DNA from: Bisporella sp. PMI_857 | Taxonomy: Eukaryota; Ascomycota; Leotiomycetes; Helotiales; Helotiaceae | Length of the DNA: 64,000 nucleotides | Direction: 5' to 3' | Assembly (NCBI GenBank): GCA_021307315.1 | Contig: JAJSPD010000032.1 | Coordinates: 372,001-436,000 of the forward strand | Shown here: positions 12,855-24,970 of the stretch, piece after piece | How positions within the stretch are numbered: position 1 is the stretch's first letter | Layout of the letters: each line of letters starts with the position of its first letter | Made by a program: the position numbers and the translations under genes | The notes under the pieces: model-generated | The model's database searches: none | What the model was told of the DNA's origin: nothing | The model's input: the letters and a program-made list of their open reading frames with translations, nothing else

Positions 12855-14318
12855 ATGAGAGTTCAAGTCGTTATAAGGGCTTAGAGGTGAGATGATTAGT
12901 TCATGTTCGTGTTTTGTGGGGGGAGAAAACACTGACTCCATGGAGGCCTGCCGTGACGGCTTCTTAAAATTTTGGCGAAAGGGAAGGGTTTGAGCCATAT
13001 TGAAAGATTCTCTGTTGTAGAGGAAGGAGTCAGTCTTTGTTGAAAGCAAGTTCAGGTATCTGTCAAGCCGCAGAGTCTCGCAAGGAAAATTATTTAGGGG
13101 TCCGGAGCTGATTGATTGTCTTTGCATGGCGGGGTAGCTCTCGCCCTCGAGCCGGGAGACACGAACTGACCTTTGATGTGGAGGTAGATGGTGGAAGTTT
13201 CTGGTTCTTGGGATAATGATAGAAGCGACTATATGATGGGTATATGCTCAATGAATCTATTTACAGGATGGAAAGAGTTTTCTCCTTCTAAGAAGAAGCA
13301 AGTGCAAAGTTTGAAAAGTCAAAATGTGCAAGTCGAAGCTGCCCACACAGCTCTTGGTCGTCATGGTGCAGGGAACCCGTCAACCATTTGCCCCTCCCGT
13401 CCAGATCCCCACCTTTCAACCCCCACTCCTCGAGACCTCAGCCATGATAAACAGCACGACTAGACCCGTATCGAGGCATCAATTGGGGAAAGATATGAGA
13501 GTCGACCATGTATCAATGCAGGATCAGCCACATTATTACTGCTAAGTCTTGCAAATCCTTTGAAGCGCCAACTCACGGTCACATCGTGTTCATGGTACAA
13601 GAGAGTTGGCGGAGCTATAGATTTGTTGATGCCCGAGGAAGAGTTATCGTGAGATGAATCCGCATGAACAGCTTGGCCATACTAGAGGAGAAAGAAGAAT
13701 CAACCGCGATTCAAGTCCTAGGCTGATACTGATAAAGGCGGGCATATCTTGACGCCAAGGATCACAAGAAGGCAGGATCCATAGGTAAACTGCCTTTTCA
13801 CAATATTTTCCCTGGGGAGATTTCTCATGTAAGTGTGCGGTGCAACATCCAGTACTGCAGCCAGTCGAGGACAGCGAGATCCATTATAGGAGAATGTAAA
13901 TGTGATCCAGCCTGTTCTCCTCTCTGCTTTTGGGAGTCAATTCAAGACTTAATGACTCTAAAAGCACTCAATAGGAGGCCGGAAAGAACAGTGAGTGGAA
14001 ATGGCAATAAAAGTCAAGGTAATAATTCCTGGCAATGGTGAAAGGTCTGGCATATGAGCAGTGGAATAAGAGGACACCCTGCTGGCACTTGCATTACGTT
14101 GTAGCTCTCCTTCTCCAGCACTACTGGAATCACAAACTCGGCCGAGGGCTTAAGCTGTTTTATCAGTCCTAATGAATCAGCTGTTTCCGTTCATATGGCT
14201 CCACATCAAACATGTGTTGATCGAACAAGCATAGGCCATACAACAATGCAATGAACGTTGTGCCATGTATACATTAGTAATTCTATGATGTTGTACAAGA
14301 TAGTTGCCCCGGCAGCAT
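12855..14318. other. Intergenic region upstream of FGGY kinase, downstream of Rpt6
   Basis: 1.46 kb. Open frame in the kinase frame continues to 13127 (possible N-terminal extension). The rest has no supported gene. A CTCGGCCGAG palindrome lies at 14137-14146, the same word found twice upstream of the cluster MFS gene. Confidence 0.55.
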
Positions 14319-15592
14319 CTACTTCCATAGCTTCCCAAGACTGACTTCCTTGTCGTCGTGCTTATTGAGAACCTTTGCCGTCGCCAAATCGAAATCTTCT
14401 TGTGTTACGTGTACCCGCCTCTCTCTCAGAGCGTACATTCCAGCCTCCGTACATACACCCTTCAGCTCAGCACCAGAACACCCATTCATCTTCTCCGCAA
14501 CCTTCGTCAAGTTGATACCACGGGTCAAGTTCATACTTCGGCTGTGAATCCGGAGAATGTCTGCTCTGGCCTCGACAGTTGGTGGTGGAAATTCAATCTT
14601 CCGGTCAATACGCCCTGGTCGTAGCAAAGCCGGATCCAAGATATCCAGACGATTCGTAGCCATGATAACCTTGATACCCTTCGTAGGTTCGAAACCGTCA
14701 AGCTGGTTCAGTAATTCCAACATGGTCCTCTGAACCTCAGAGTCTCCTCCTGACGATCCCTCCACACGAGATGAACCAATAGAGTCGATTTCATCCATAA
14801 AGATAATAGATGGAGCATGTTCCCTAGCCATCACGAAGAGCTCTCGTACCATCCTTGAACCCTCACCAATATATTTCTGTACGAGCTCCGAGCCCGATAC
14901 ACGGATGAACTTGCAATCGGTATGATGCGCCACAGCTCTGGCAAGGAGAGTTTTTCCAGTTCCTGGAGGGCCGTAGAGAAGCACACCCTTAGGTTGTGCA
15001 ATACCAAGAGATTCGAAGAGTTCTGGGTGCTTCAACCCAAGCTCAATAACCTCCTTGATCTCTTTGACTTGCTGATCCAGACCACCGATCATATCGTATG
15101 TGCTGTCGGGTACCTTTTCTACCATCATGAGAGAAACCAGAGGGTCAACAGATGATGGGAGCATTTTTTCGAGTTTGTAGGAATCGGAGAGAAGTGTCAC
15201 CCGTTTGCCAACCACCAGTTTTGTAATGTCCACGTTGTCAGAAATATCGACGACTAGATAGCAGTCAGCATCTGGACTTCAAGCAAGCTGATCTTTGAGC
15301 ATGTACCATATTTGCCTTCGGGATGAACCTTCACCAATACCTTCTTGGTACCCATAACCTTTACCACCTCTCCAACATATGACCCTGGCTGTTGCAGAAG
15401 GCCTAGCTCTTCTCGCAGAAGTCGCACTATCCAGATGGTCAGTATAAATTCATCTCAAACTCGATTGTTGATGATACCTCTAGAATTGTAGTCATTTCGC
15501 TGCGCTTCTAATCTACGGAGAACAGCTTGACCCTGGATGATCTCGAGTTTCATGCTCTCGATCTTATTGTGGAAGAAGCTATCGAGCGCCAT
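14319..15592 (-). CDS. RPT6: 26S proteasome ATPase subunit Rpt6
   Basis: AAA ATPase of the 19S base (Rpt6/Sug1, also called regulatory subunit 8), which unfolds ubiquitinated substrates into the 20S core. Three exons (15592-15478, 15426-15307, 15253-14319) give 389 aa, the normal length. The N-terminal coiled coil is seen ([19 protein letters not shown]), then the OB region ([20 protein letters not shown]), Walker A GPPGTGKT, Walker B IIFMDEID, and the second region of homology ending [14 protein letters not shown]. The C-terminus VSLGKLWK carries the hydrophobic tail used to dock on the 20S ring. Intact; the neighbour on the other side is divergently transcribed (589 bp apart). Confidence 0.96.
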
Positions 15593-16181
15593 GATGAAAG
15601 GGGAAGAATAGGAAGATGAGATTGTGGCCTTGATTTGGTGATGGTGGTCGATTTGGTTGAAGTTACTTGTCAAGGTCACCAATAATCTTTAATGAGGTTG
15701 TTTCGCTACGCGTCAAAGGCATGCCTATTCTTTCGGTTTGGCAGAAGAGTCGCCGCAGGAGGGAGCAGCCGGTTTTGTGGAGCCACTTGGCGGGCTGAGT
15801 TATCCTAAACAATGACAGGGTCAAGCAAACAAAGTGCAAGCTCCAGGTTATTACGTTATTTAATATTAGAAAAGCCGTGCCTTGGCCCTGAATTTCGTAA
15901 ACAATATCCCATTGCTCTTAAAAAAAGCAAGACACAGCAACCATGGATGTCATGCCTCTGGAAACTGCTTGACTTTCCCTCCGCCGTATAACCCGAGACA
16001 AGCCCGACTGCTGCAAACATAACACGCGCGCCTCTCGAATGCCTTCTCCATCCTGTGATTCGCCGCTGCCAGATGATCAACAAGATATAGCTGCTCTTCC
16101 TAGTGTACAAGCTAGATTTATTCGCGCAAGCTGACGGGAGACATATCTCACCTTTTGGCATTGCCATAAACAATAGCAATC
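15593..16181. promoter_or_regulatory. Divergent promoter region, Rpt6 and Vnx1-like genes
   Basis: 589 bp between two divergent start codons. It must contain both promoters. I did not find an exact GGTGGCAAA-type proteasome control element. Confidence 0.5.
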
Positions 16182-19100
16182 ATGGCCTCCAGTCACGACA
16201 ACACTTCTAGCTCGAAGACTTCGGCCCAAAATCTCTCAATAATGTCAACTCCCACTTCTCCAACTGATACCAGACATCCGCTGGCTCGGTTTGAGTCTTC
16301 CTCAAGCCAGAACCAAGGTTTCGGGTTTTCAGAAAGCTACCAGTCTACAGACACCGTCCGTCGTAGACCCGAACAAACTACATATGGTATTTGGTCCATG
16401 GAAGACATATCTACTCCGGAGCTAATGCTGTGCCAGGTTCGATACAACCAAGTCCCTCATCAGAGCAATCTTCACAATCAAGCGACCGTCCTGCGCCTCA
16501 GAGTATGGAATCGTCCCGTTCTCTCCAACCCATTCGATCGCCTCTGCTAGCGCCTGACCGAGGAAGGGGCGGCCAACGACAGAAGAAACCCTCCATGTCT
16601 CGCCGAGCTTCGTCCAATGTGCAGGCACCGCATCGTGGACAGGAATTCTCAGTGGATGATGATGTGACAGAAATGGAAGACGATATGGCTTTGAGGCTAA
16701 ATCTTGGAGCGGCGTCCGGATTTGGGAGTACTCGGCACCAAGGCTCAACTATAAGGCGGCGGCCAGCTACGCTGCACCCGACTCTATCGCGAGTAGACTC
16801 AGATCACGTAGAAGATTATGAGGAAGAAACCGAGCTAAGTGGAATAGGGGCCGCAAGTATTGCTAGCGACATATTAGACAATCAGTCGCCTGAAAGCGGA
16901 GAAGAAGGGACCCTCCGTGCATTGGATGATATGGGCCCAGAGGATGGCGAAGATGACGGAGACATAAGTGACGCGGAAAGTTTTACCCTGAGGGATCGCC
17001 AGGAAGCTATTAATGAAACGCATCCTTTCGGTATCCGCATATGGAAGCCAGCCCTCTATAAGAAGAACAGGTCGGTCCAGAAAACAGCCGAGGGTGATAT
17101 TCATTCCTCTCCTGGAATGAGAGTCAGTAATTGGTTACTAATTTTCAATATCATCTGGACAGTTTGCTTCGGCTGGTGGCTTGGTCTAATTGCTTTCACT
17201 GCCGCTGTGGTATGCTTTATCTTTGGTGCCGCTCCCAGTGCTATCGAGTACGGTCGAGTGCTATGGGGTCTAGCAGGATACTTATTTTATCCGTTCGGAA
17301 AGTTCGTTCGGCTAGAGCAGGACGAGGCTTATGCTGAAGAAGATGAAGGGGAAGGCCGCAGTATTACCGAATATGAACAATGGCAAAGCGGTGACATTGA
17401 GGACGGAAGGTTATTCTTTGGACCTCAAGGGAGTCGCTCGATTGTCGGCCGTTCTAGGAGAAGTATAGATTCCGCGAGCGAGACTGACAGCCTCTTGGGA
17501 CGATCGCGACGAGGATTACGACGTGAAAGTGAGGGAGAAGATCGACCTTATAAGAGAAGGCTATTTGGAAGAGGCCAATGGAATACAGGTCGAGTTATCT
17601 ACTTCTTATTCTTCTACGGCTTGATTACTCCTGCTCTGCTCCTGGTTTCTGGCATCTGCTGGTTCTTGGTATTCTGGATTCCAATGGGCAAAGTTACTAT
17701 CCTACTTTGCTACCACCTTCGACGTCATCCACTTGCGCTCTCGTTTGAGTCAGATACTACGTATACTAGAGGAGCCAATATACCGAATTCGTCCATACTA
17801 CTATGTACTTACCGCGCAGTTGGATCGACATACTGGAAATATACAGTTGATGGTACAAACATTTTCCTAATCAACTTGATGGCCGTCGTGCTGTTTGTCA
17901 TTTTCGACTACTGGGTGCTATTGGAGATGTTTGATTTGAAGCTTCTAATCACACATCCAGCGTTCCTGTTTGTCGCGGCCTTGTTCTCCATTATTCCTCT
18001 GGCTTACTTCATTGGACAAGCTGTGGCTTCTATTTCCGCTCAGTCTTCGATGGGACTGGGCGCCGCCATTAATGCCTTCTTCTCAACCCTGGTTGAGGTA
18101 TTCCTCTATTGCATTGCTCTGAATCAAGGCAAAGGGCAATTGGTCGAAGGCAGTATCATTGGCAGTATCTTTGCTGGTATCCTATTTCTTCCCGGCCTAT
18201 CGATGTGCTTTGGGGCCATCAAAAGGAAGACTCAAAGATTCAATGCCAGGTCAGCAGGTGTAACATCGACGATGCTATTGTTTTCTGTCATTGCTGCGTT
18301 TTGCCCAACTCTATTTTATCAGATCTATGGCACGGTATGTAATGATAATCCATGTTCCAAAGGAATGCTAACCTTCTTTAGCACGAGCTTAATTGTCTCA
18401 GCTGTGTCGATACGGATGATTCCCCAAGTCGTGATTGTCGGCGCTGCTATTTTTCACAGGTTCCCGCTCTCGATGATCGCTTCTATCTTGAAGCAGTCAG
18501 GCCTTATTGCTGGCTTGCCGCATTCCTTCTTTTCCTGTCATATGTGATTGGACTTTGGTTCACTCTCCGAACCCATGCAGCGGTCATTTGGAATAACGAG
18601 GTTGATGAAAAGAAGGCCCAGGATGACAAGCATATGTCTGCCTCGCAGCACCTCGCAGCGGCTCCCCATACACAACTATATAGGGAGACGGCCCAGGCTA
18701 GCTCTGAAGCTGCCGCACGAGGAGCCGAGATCCGCGAATCGCAGCTCTATAAGCGTATTCTGGGACAATCTTTAAAACAGGTTGGGCTTGGTCACCGTGT
18801 TGAAGGTCAGCGCCAGGGCTCCATCACCGAGCAAGGTCCAAATAGTTCAGCCTCCCAGCCACCACAGACACCTCATCTGGTGCCACCTAAAAGCAGTGGT
18901 GGAGAAAGCTCCCGGTCTGAAGTACGCATACCTGGATTTTCAGAGGCTCAAAACACCAGCCTAGTTCGAGAGGTCGCTGAAATGGCAGCTACTGCAGCCA
19001 CAATTGCTGCTAGAGATGCTGCTAAAGGCCCTCGCAAAACATCTATTCTAGGATCTCATAAGACTCCGAAGATGAAAGTTAGCGGCTTACACGGTGAGGA

Positions 19101-19799
19101 CGATACGGTTGCAGCCGAAGTTCACGTTGCCGAAGGTGGCGGCCATGATGCACCAAATTGGAGCAGAATGAAAAGTACGGTTATCCTGTGCTCGGCAACT
19201 GTTTTGTATGCCATGATTGCAGAGATTCTGGTTGGAACAGTTGATGTGGTGCTTAAGAATGTCGCTATTGACGAAAAGTTCTTGGGAATTACGCTCTTTG
19301 CGTTGGTCCCAAACACTACCGAGTTTCTGGTATGTTTTCATCCCTATTTGCTACTCAATATAACTAATAATTCTATTAGAATGCCATTTCCTTCGCCATG
19401 AACGGTAACATCGCACTTTCTATGGAAATCGGTTCGGCATATGCGTTGCAAGTCTGCTTGCTTCAGATTCCGGCCTTGGTGCTGTTTAGCGCTATTAATG
19501 GTCAGTGGTTTGTTGGTGACATCGTTGACCATACATTCAGTCTCATCTTCCCACAATGGGACATGGTCACGGTCATCCTCTGCGTGTTCTTGCTAAGTTA
19601 CATGTACGGTGAAGGAAAGAGCAATTACTTTAAAGGCTCTATCCTAATCCTGAGTTATATTGTGGTCATTGTTGGCTTCTGGTTCTCCGGCATGACCGAC
19701 ATCGAGTCTATGGGTACTAGTCGCTTCGATATTATGACTGCAGGAGGCAGTTTCAAGACCATCGGACAGAGAAAGAGCGGGCCTGCTTTCCAGCAATGA
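16182..19799 (+). CDS. VNX1: CAX-family cation/H+ antiporter, Vnx1-like
   Basis: Large type II CAX protein; yeast Vnx1 is a low-affinity vacuolar Na+/K+-H+ exchanger. Four exons (16182-16386, 16437-18334, 18382-19329, 19380-19799) give 1156 aa. About 300 hydrophilic residues precede the first membrane segments (WLLIFNIIWTVCFGWWLGLI). The first exchanger half includes ALFSIIPLAYFIGQAVASIS and GAAINAFFSTLVEVFLYCIA; the second includes VPNTTEFLNAISFAMNGNIA and MEIGSAYALQVCLL. These are the acidic helix repeats of CAX proteins. Splicing at 18335-18381 reveals a cysteine-rich loop (CLSC...CRRC). A 50-nt first intron and the frame change it repairs support the ATG at 16182. Ion specificity is inferred from the family. 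Confidence 0.9.
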
Positions 19800-22193
19800 T
19801 TCGATGTGGCCGAAGAGATTTTTATGCTGATTACACTGTTGAGCTAGAGCTAAGGGGCAATAGACAGCCACTTGCGCATAGAGATGAGAGAAGATGCTTT
19901 TTATTTGTTCGCATTTTATCATTTCAGCGCCGGCGTTAGGGCTGCGATACAAGGATTCATAATTGTAGATACCACTTCAGGCCTCATTACAATTAACAAG
20001 TTGCCCAGAGGAGCCAGTAGATTATGTGTAAGATAGTGTAATAGTACTGTACAAGGAATACCATTTAGGTAGGTTCAAGGAGGCAGTCTCAAGTTGTTCA
20101 AAGCTCAATGTAAGTTATCAAACTCCTAGTTTTCACAGATCTTATCTTTAAGAAATGGTCATGTATCTACTATGGAGAACGTGAAGTGGTGAGCATCGGT
20201 TGAGAGTGTCTGGTGAGTCCCTTGGCAAACTCGCTACCCCTGAGTAAGATCTTTCTTCAGAGCCCGTTGCCGCTTATTGGCCAATCAGACAAAGAAGCAG
20301 GGCTGAGCCACCAAGCAAAAGACAACTACAGTAACTCTGTTTTTAGGTTATGGCACAGCCCTTCGCAATATGTTGATCAAATGCAAGGAGCTTCTACGTA
20401 CGACCGTCGATCGAGAAGGCTAATCGAGGAGCGCAGCCATGTTCAAGCTTACTTTGGGTTATCAAAGATTGCTCTAGATTTCCCCAAAAAGATCTTGGTT
20501 ATAAAAGGTGTACAAAAACAACACAATACTACACAGCAGCGTTCTGTAACGGTCAGAGGGCTTGAGCCTTTAAATTCTACTTACTTATCAGAAACGCGCA
20601 GCATTCTAAAAGAACGCACGCCACCTCTCGAATTACAAAACTATGCAAAGTGTTTGAACTGTTTAGTAAGAGCTGATCTGATAGTAGACTCGAGGCTCCT
20701 TAGAAGTGGACTTCGGATGTTTTAACCTAGATACCCGCCATATTCGAGGGTTTTATAATCATTCGAGATAGCATAACAAGACAAACTAACTCTGGTTCAT
20801 ATTCACTACTGAGGATCTTTAAAACGTTATATTCATGTAGTATTTACACGTTTTGCGGTCTGGTAGAAAGTCCTGGAAGTCATAAGAGATCTCTGGTCTA
20901 TATTGCCTTTAGGGCTAGATCAGATAATTGAACTACGGTAACACAGTGTGTGACAAGCCGCATGAAAATGGAGAATTACCTGGAGTCTTACGAATTTTTA
21001 GGTGGCGAAAGGTGGCCTGGCAACAATAATTGACGCAGCAGCAAACTCTCTTCACTTTAAACTCCAAGCAACAGAAGTAAACTTACAGCATCGGCGGCCC
21101 ACAGAAACACAACTGTATACATGCAGTAATAAAGCTTTGTGAGCTACAGTAAAAGGTAGTACGTATACGCTTCTCGTAAGTGTGGCCGAAAGACCAACGT
21201 TGGGACTTGGGAAATGAGAACCACCCAGCGGCTGCTATTTTATACTCAGCCACACACCACGAATCATTTTCCATTATCTATTATTTATACACTTTCAACT
21301 CTTGCATAGATTCACTGTACTCAAAGGAAATTAGAATCGTACTAAGCGCTAAGAAATAAGTACCTTGTTGTGAGGTTTTGAAAGAAGGGTGTATAGTTAG
21401 GCTCTTTGATCTTACATTCAAATCACACCAAGCTTAGGAAAATAGACAAGTAGAAGCATTGGTCCTATGGCTAATTTGCGAACACGAAATACTGGATTGT
21501 ACAGTCAACGCGAACATGAGAGGGTTTTAACTCTCGATTAAGGGGAATAAAACGTAAGTATTAAATAGCACAGATCATGGTTTCTAACATAAGCAATCGA
21601 TTAATTTCGACAAGCTAAGATTGGCATTCAAGAATGACTAACAAAAAAGATGAAGTAACAATAAGAGCTCACACTCCATTGATAGAAGGTGATGGAGTTT
21701 AAGGTTCATGGATTTAGACCCCAACGGACTTTTCCGACCACACCAGAAGTAGAGATATGGCGACGTCAAAACTGCTCAGATAGTGGGGCTTTGGCTCTGC
21801 CAACAACGGCCAAGGATCCATTTCTAGCGGTAAATTCTAATATCGAGCAATGATGGAACCAACGCTAGAGCAAATGATGGTAGGGCAACCTGACGATGTA
21901 GGCTGTGGACCATTAATCTGGGGATGAGAAGATGGAATGAGAACTACTACATTATCATTTGAGCATGCTTGGTCTTCGTAAGGCCAAGGGCGATTTCCAT
22001 ATCTCCTGGATCTTTGATTCATATTTAGAAACTTTGATACATTGAGGAAATGGCGGAATCCAACGGGAAAAGGGCCAAACTTGGCGGTTATATCATGAAG
22101 AAGCAGGTGACACTCCCCAGGAGGAGGAATGTATGCATAACCTATGTACAACTCTCAGCTGTATATACAACCTTCCTACTTTGTCGGAAACCA
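19800..22193. other. Gene-poor convergent region
   Basis: 2.4 kb between the convergent Vnx1-like and PP2C genes, rich in A/T and stop codons. The longest open frame (20213-20725, no ATG start) has no motif I know. I saw no transposase, reverse transcriptase, terminal repeat or tRNA. It may be old, mutated insertion DNA, but nothing proves it. Confidence 0.5.
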
Positions 22194-24187
22194 TTATCTC
22201 GAGGGCCTCTGCTCAGCTGCAGCCTCCTTCTTCCAATCCCTAACCTCCTTCGTTCCCAGGCTTCCCATTCCACCTTCCATCCGTCTTTCCCACCCCCCAA
22301 GCCTAACCACCAAACAAGTAGCGTTATCACCTTCCTTACTGACCTCCGTCGCAAAGCCCACCACATCTCTAGATCCCTGTTCCGGTGTCTTCGCCTCCTT
22401 TACCACATCCACGATCTCTTGGTCCGTCAGCGTCCCACTGACCCCATCACTCACCAGTACCATAAAGCAATACTCTGCGGGCAATAGCTCGATGCGCCGG
22501 ATCTCAGGTTCGGCGGACACGCCGATGCGTTTAGAGCGCATGTCTCCGAAGGCACGCGTGTTAGCTAACCCTGACATACGTTCTTCACCAAAGGAATCGG
22601 TTACAAATGTTGCAGCATATCGACGAAGGCGGGTGCCTTCGACAGGGCTGCTAGGATGGTGGTTTGTGGTAAGGGGCTTTGCCAGCCCTGTGGCTGTTTC
22701 ACAGAGTAAGATCCTAGTGTCACCTACATGGGCCACAAGCACCGTGGATGGGGAAGCAGGATGCCAGAATGGCGTTGGCGTTGGGGTCGATATAAGGGCT
22801 ACAGAGGCGGTAGAACCTCCCGTAAAGCGTATGGGTCCTCCTATGCGGTTTTCGTTGGGCTTTCGATGAGCGGGCTCACCTAAAATGTCATCCGCGTTCA
22901 GGGGTGAGTCAGTGTTGCTGTCTGGGTCGGGCTTTCGAGCTTGAGCTGTGATGAAGTCGAGATCGGCTTTCAGGAAGGCGTACATCAAGACAGTCTCTAT
23001 AGAGACATGAGCTTTATCAGCGGGCTGTACGTCTGAAGAGAATATGGAAAAGTAGTCTGGCTTGAATCGACGAAAGTATCCCCCGACTGTTTCTTTCCAC
23101 TGTGCAACCAGAAACTTCTCCAGTTCTAAAACTTTTGACTTATTTGATTTAACGTGCAATGGATCTTCGCTCTCAAGAACCGGAATCAGTTCTGAATCCT
23201 TGGGCTTGCCGTACTTGTCCAATTCTATCTTAGCTGCTTCTCCCACTTCTTCTTTTGCCTTCATTTCAAGTTTTCGTAAAGATTCCCTACCCGACGAAGG
23301 GGGCAATACCTGTTCTCCGTCTTTTTCACTACTAGGCTCGTTTTTCTTGCTATTCTTCGCCGATTTCAAGCTTGACCCAAGCTCAAAAGTTTCTGCTGTG
23401 TCCTCAACATACTTATGCAGTTCCTCCCTCAGGAAATCACTACATTCATTCCCACCATGACCGTCGAAGACACTAAAGTAAAAAACCTGAGGATCACCAC
23501 TCGCACTATCCGCAGACGTAGCGCCAGGACTGATCTTCCCTCCATTCCTGCTTAGACTGATAGGCGCTCTTTTTGCAAACGCTGGTATCTCTAGCGTGCC
23601 CGCTTGATATGTATCTTCATTGTATGGTCTTGTACCTCGGGACACTGATACCCCAAAATGATGCTTCGCGCTTCGCAGGGGGATTCGCACTACTGTCAGC
23701 TCGCGTGAGACCCCTATCATGGGCGGTGCAGCCGCAGGAGAGTAACCGGATGTGGAGGTATGAGGTGTGGAAGCCGCACGTGGTAGTTTATGGTGCGGTC
23801 CCGAAGAGTGGGAATCCGGGTGGAGGGAGGAGGATGGCAGGTGCGTGACAAAGTAATCGTGGAAATGTCGTTTTCGCGTGCCATGTCGCGGAGATAGATA
23901 GCTAGTATGGGGCATTTGCGTTACGTTTGTATGCGATGTGCTGCAGTATCCTGAACGCGATATCCGACTTCGAGAGGTATGAAATGAATGCTTGCGGTTC
24001 AGAGATGCTGGTTGAATGGCCTGCAGATATCGCAATTGAGGCTCTGTTTTATTCGAAAGGAAGGTAGCGATAAAGCCTAGAACAGTTATGTTAGCATGAT
24101 TGCCGGCACGGAATTCATCATCATAATCATACCATAACTATCTCCCAACGACCAGGTCTTGGGGCACTTCGATCTTCCCCTGACCAT
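22194..24187 (-). CDS. PP2C-type protein phosphatase, Ptc6-like
   Basis: Mn/Mg-dependent Ser/Thr phosphatase. Two exons (24187-24133, 24076-22194) give 645 aa. The long second exon has no ATG at its head, and a short first exon starting MVRGRSKCPKTW joins it in frame through a 56-nt intron with a CTAAC branch site. The early region is rich in Arg, Ser and His (NRKHSFHTSRSRISRSGY), compatible with a mitochondrial presequence. PP2C motifs in order are RGTRPYNEDTYQ, FYFSVFDGHGGNE, VLVAHVGDTRILLC, a stretch ending GLANTRAFGD, and FMVLVSDGVSGTLTDQEIVD. A large Lys/Glu-rich insert lies between the second and third motifs. This fits the fungal mitochondrial Ptc6/Aup1 type; the exact paralogue is uncertain. 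Confidence 0.87.
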
Positions 24188-24970
24188 AGCGGTGCGTACA
24201 CAACCAACAGGCTCTTATATCAGAGTTAGATTGTACGGAAGAATTGGCAAATTGCCGATTGATATAATAATTCTAGCACGATTGTCTCCCATCTGAGGAT
24301 ATCAGTCGTGGAGCAATGCGAACCTTAGGTGGTCCCCCAGTGTTGATGGCTTATGCATTCGCCTCAATCCTGGGGTCACGGAAAGTGGGAGACACCAATC
24401 GATTGCCTTTGCTGAGTGGTACACCAGGCGGATCCAGATTGTATGGTGCTGTATGAGCATCAAGAGTATTTCAAGGATACATGGACACCCAGAGTCTAGG
24501 ACATGATGATGGCCGAAGATGGGTCTAAGGGGGATGCTGGTATCCGGCGACGCCACTATGGGTCCGGATAATATTATTCGCTTGCGTTCGGCTTCGGCAC
24601 AGGGCATCGGACTTACTTCCGAGCCAACCGATCCCGGCTGATCATTCTATACAACGTTGTACTTTGAATGTACGACACTACTGCGGCAGAACTCTCCGGA
24701 CTGCTTCCAGATATATCTGTCTTTGGTTTCATGTTTGCACAGCTTGACCGTATTCATGAACCTATGATATTTTGTACAAAATGTGGGGTAATAATATAGC
24801 CTCATTTATCCAAATAAGGGAGTGCAGACCTCAAGAAGATCATTTGATATGTTAACGTACATATGCTTTGCTGTGTTTCTAAAGAACGTATATAATGCAA
24901 ACTAGAATTGAAGCCAGTGTGTCTGCGCAGTTCGGAATTCTGCACTGTTTTGTCTTTCATCATAGTGACA
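24188..24970. promoter_or_regulatory. Divergent promoter region, PP2C and LPMO genes
   Basis: 0.78 kb between divergent starts. No supported coding frame. Expected to carry both promoters; no specific operator recognised. Confidence 0.5.

Noticed and set aside
18335..18547. Premature end of the Vnx1-like protein at 18547
   Set aside because: The apparent end is in a frame reached only if the intron 18335-18381 is kept; spliced sequence continues to 19799.
20213..20725. 170-codon open frame
   Set aside because: No ATG at its head, no known motif, lies in AT-rich stop-filled DNA; no support as a gene.
22050..22869. Open frames on the plus strand over the PP2C gene
   Set aside because: Antisense shadows of a well-supported phosphatase exon; Ser/Pro-rich translations without motifs.
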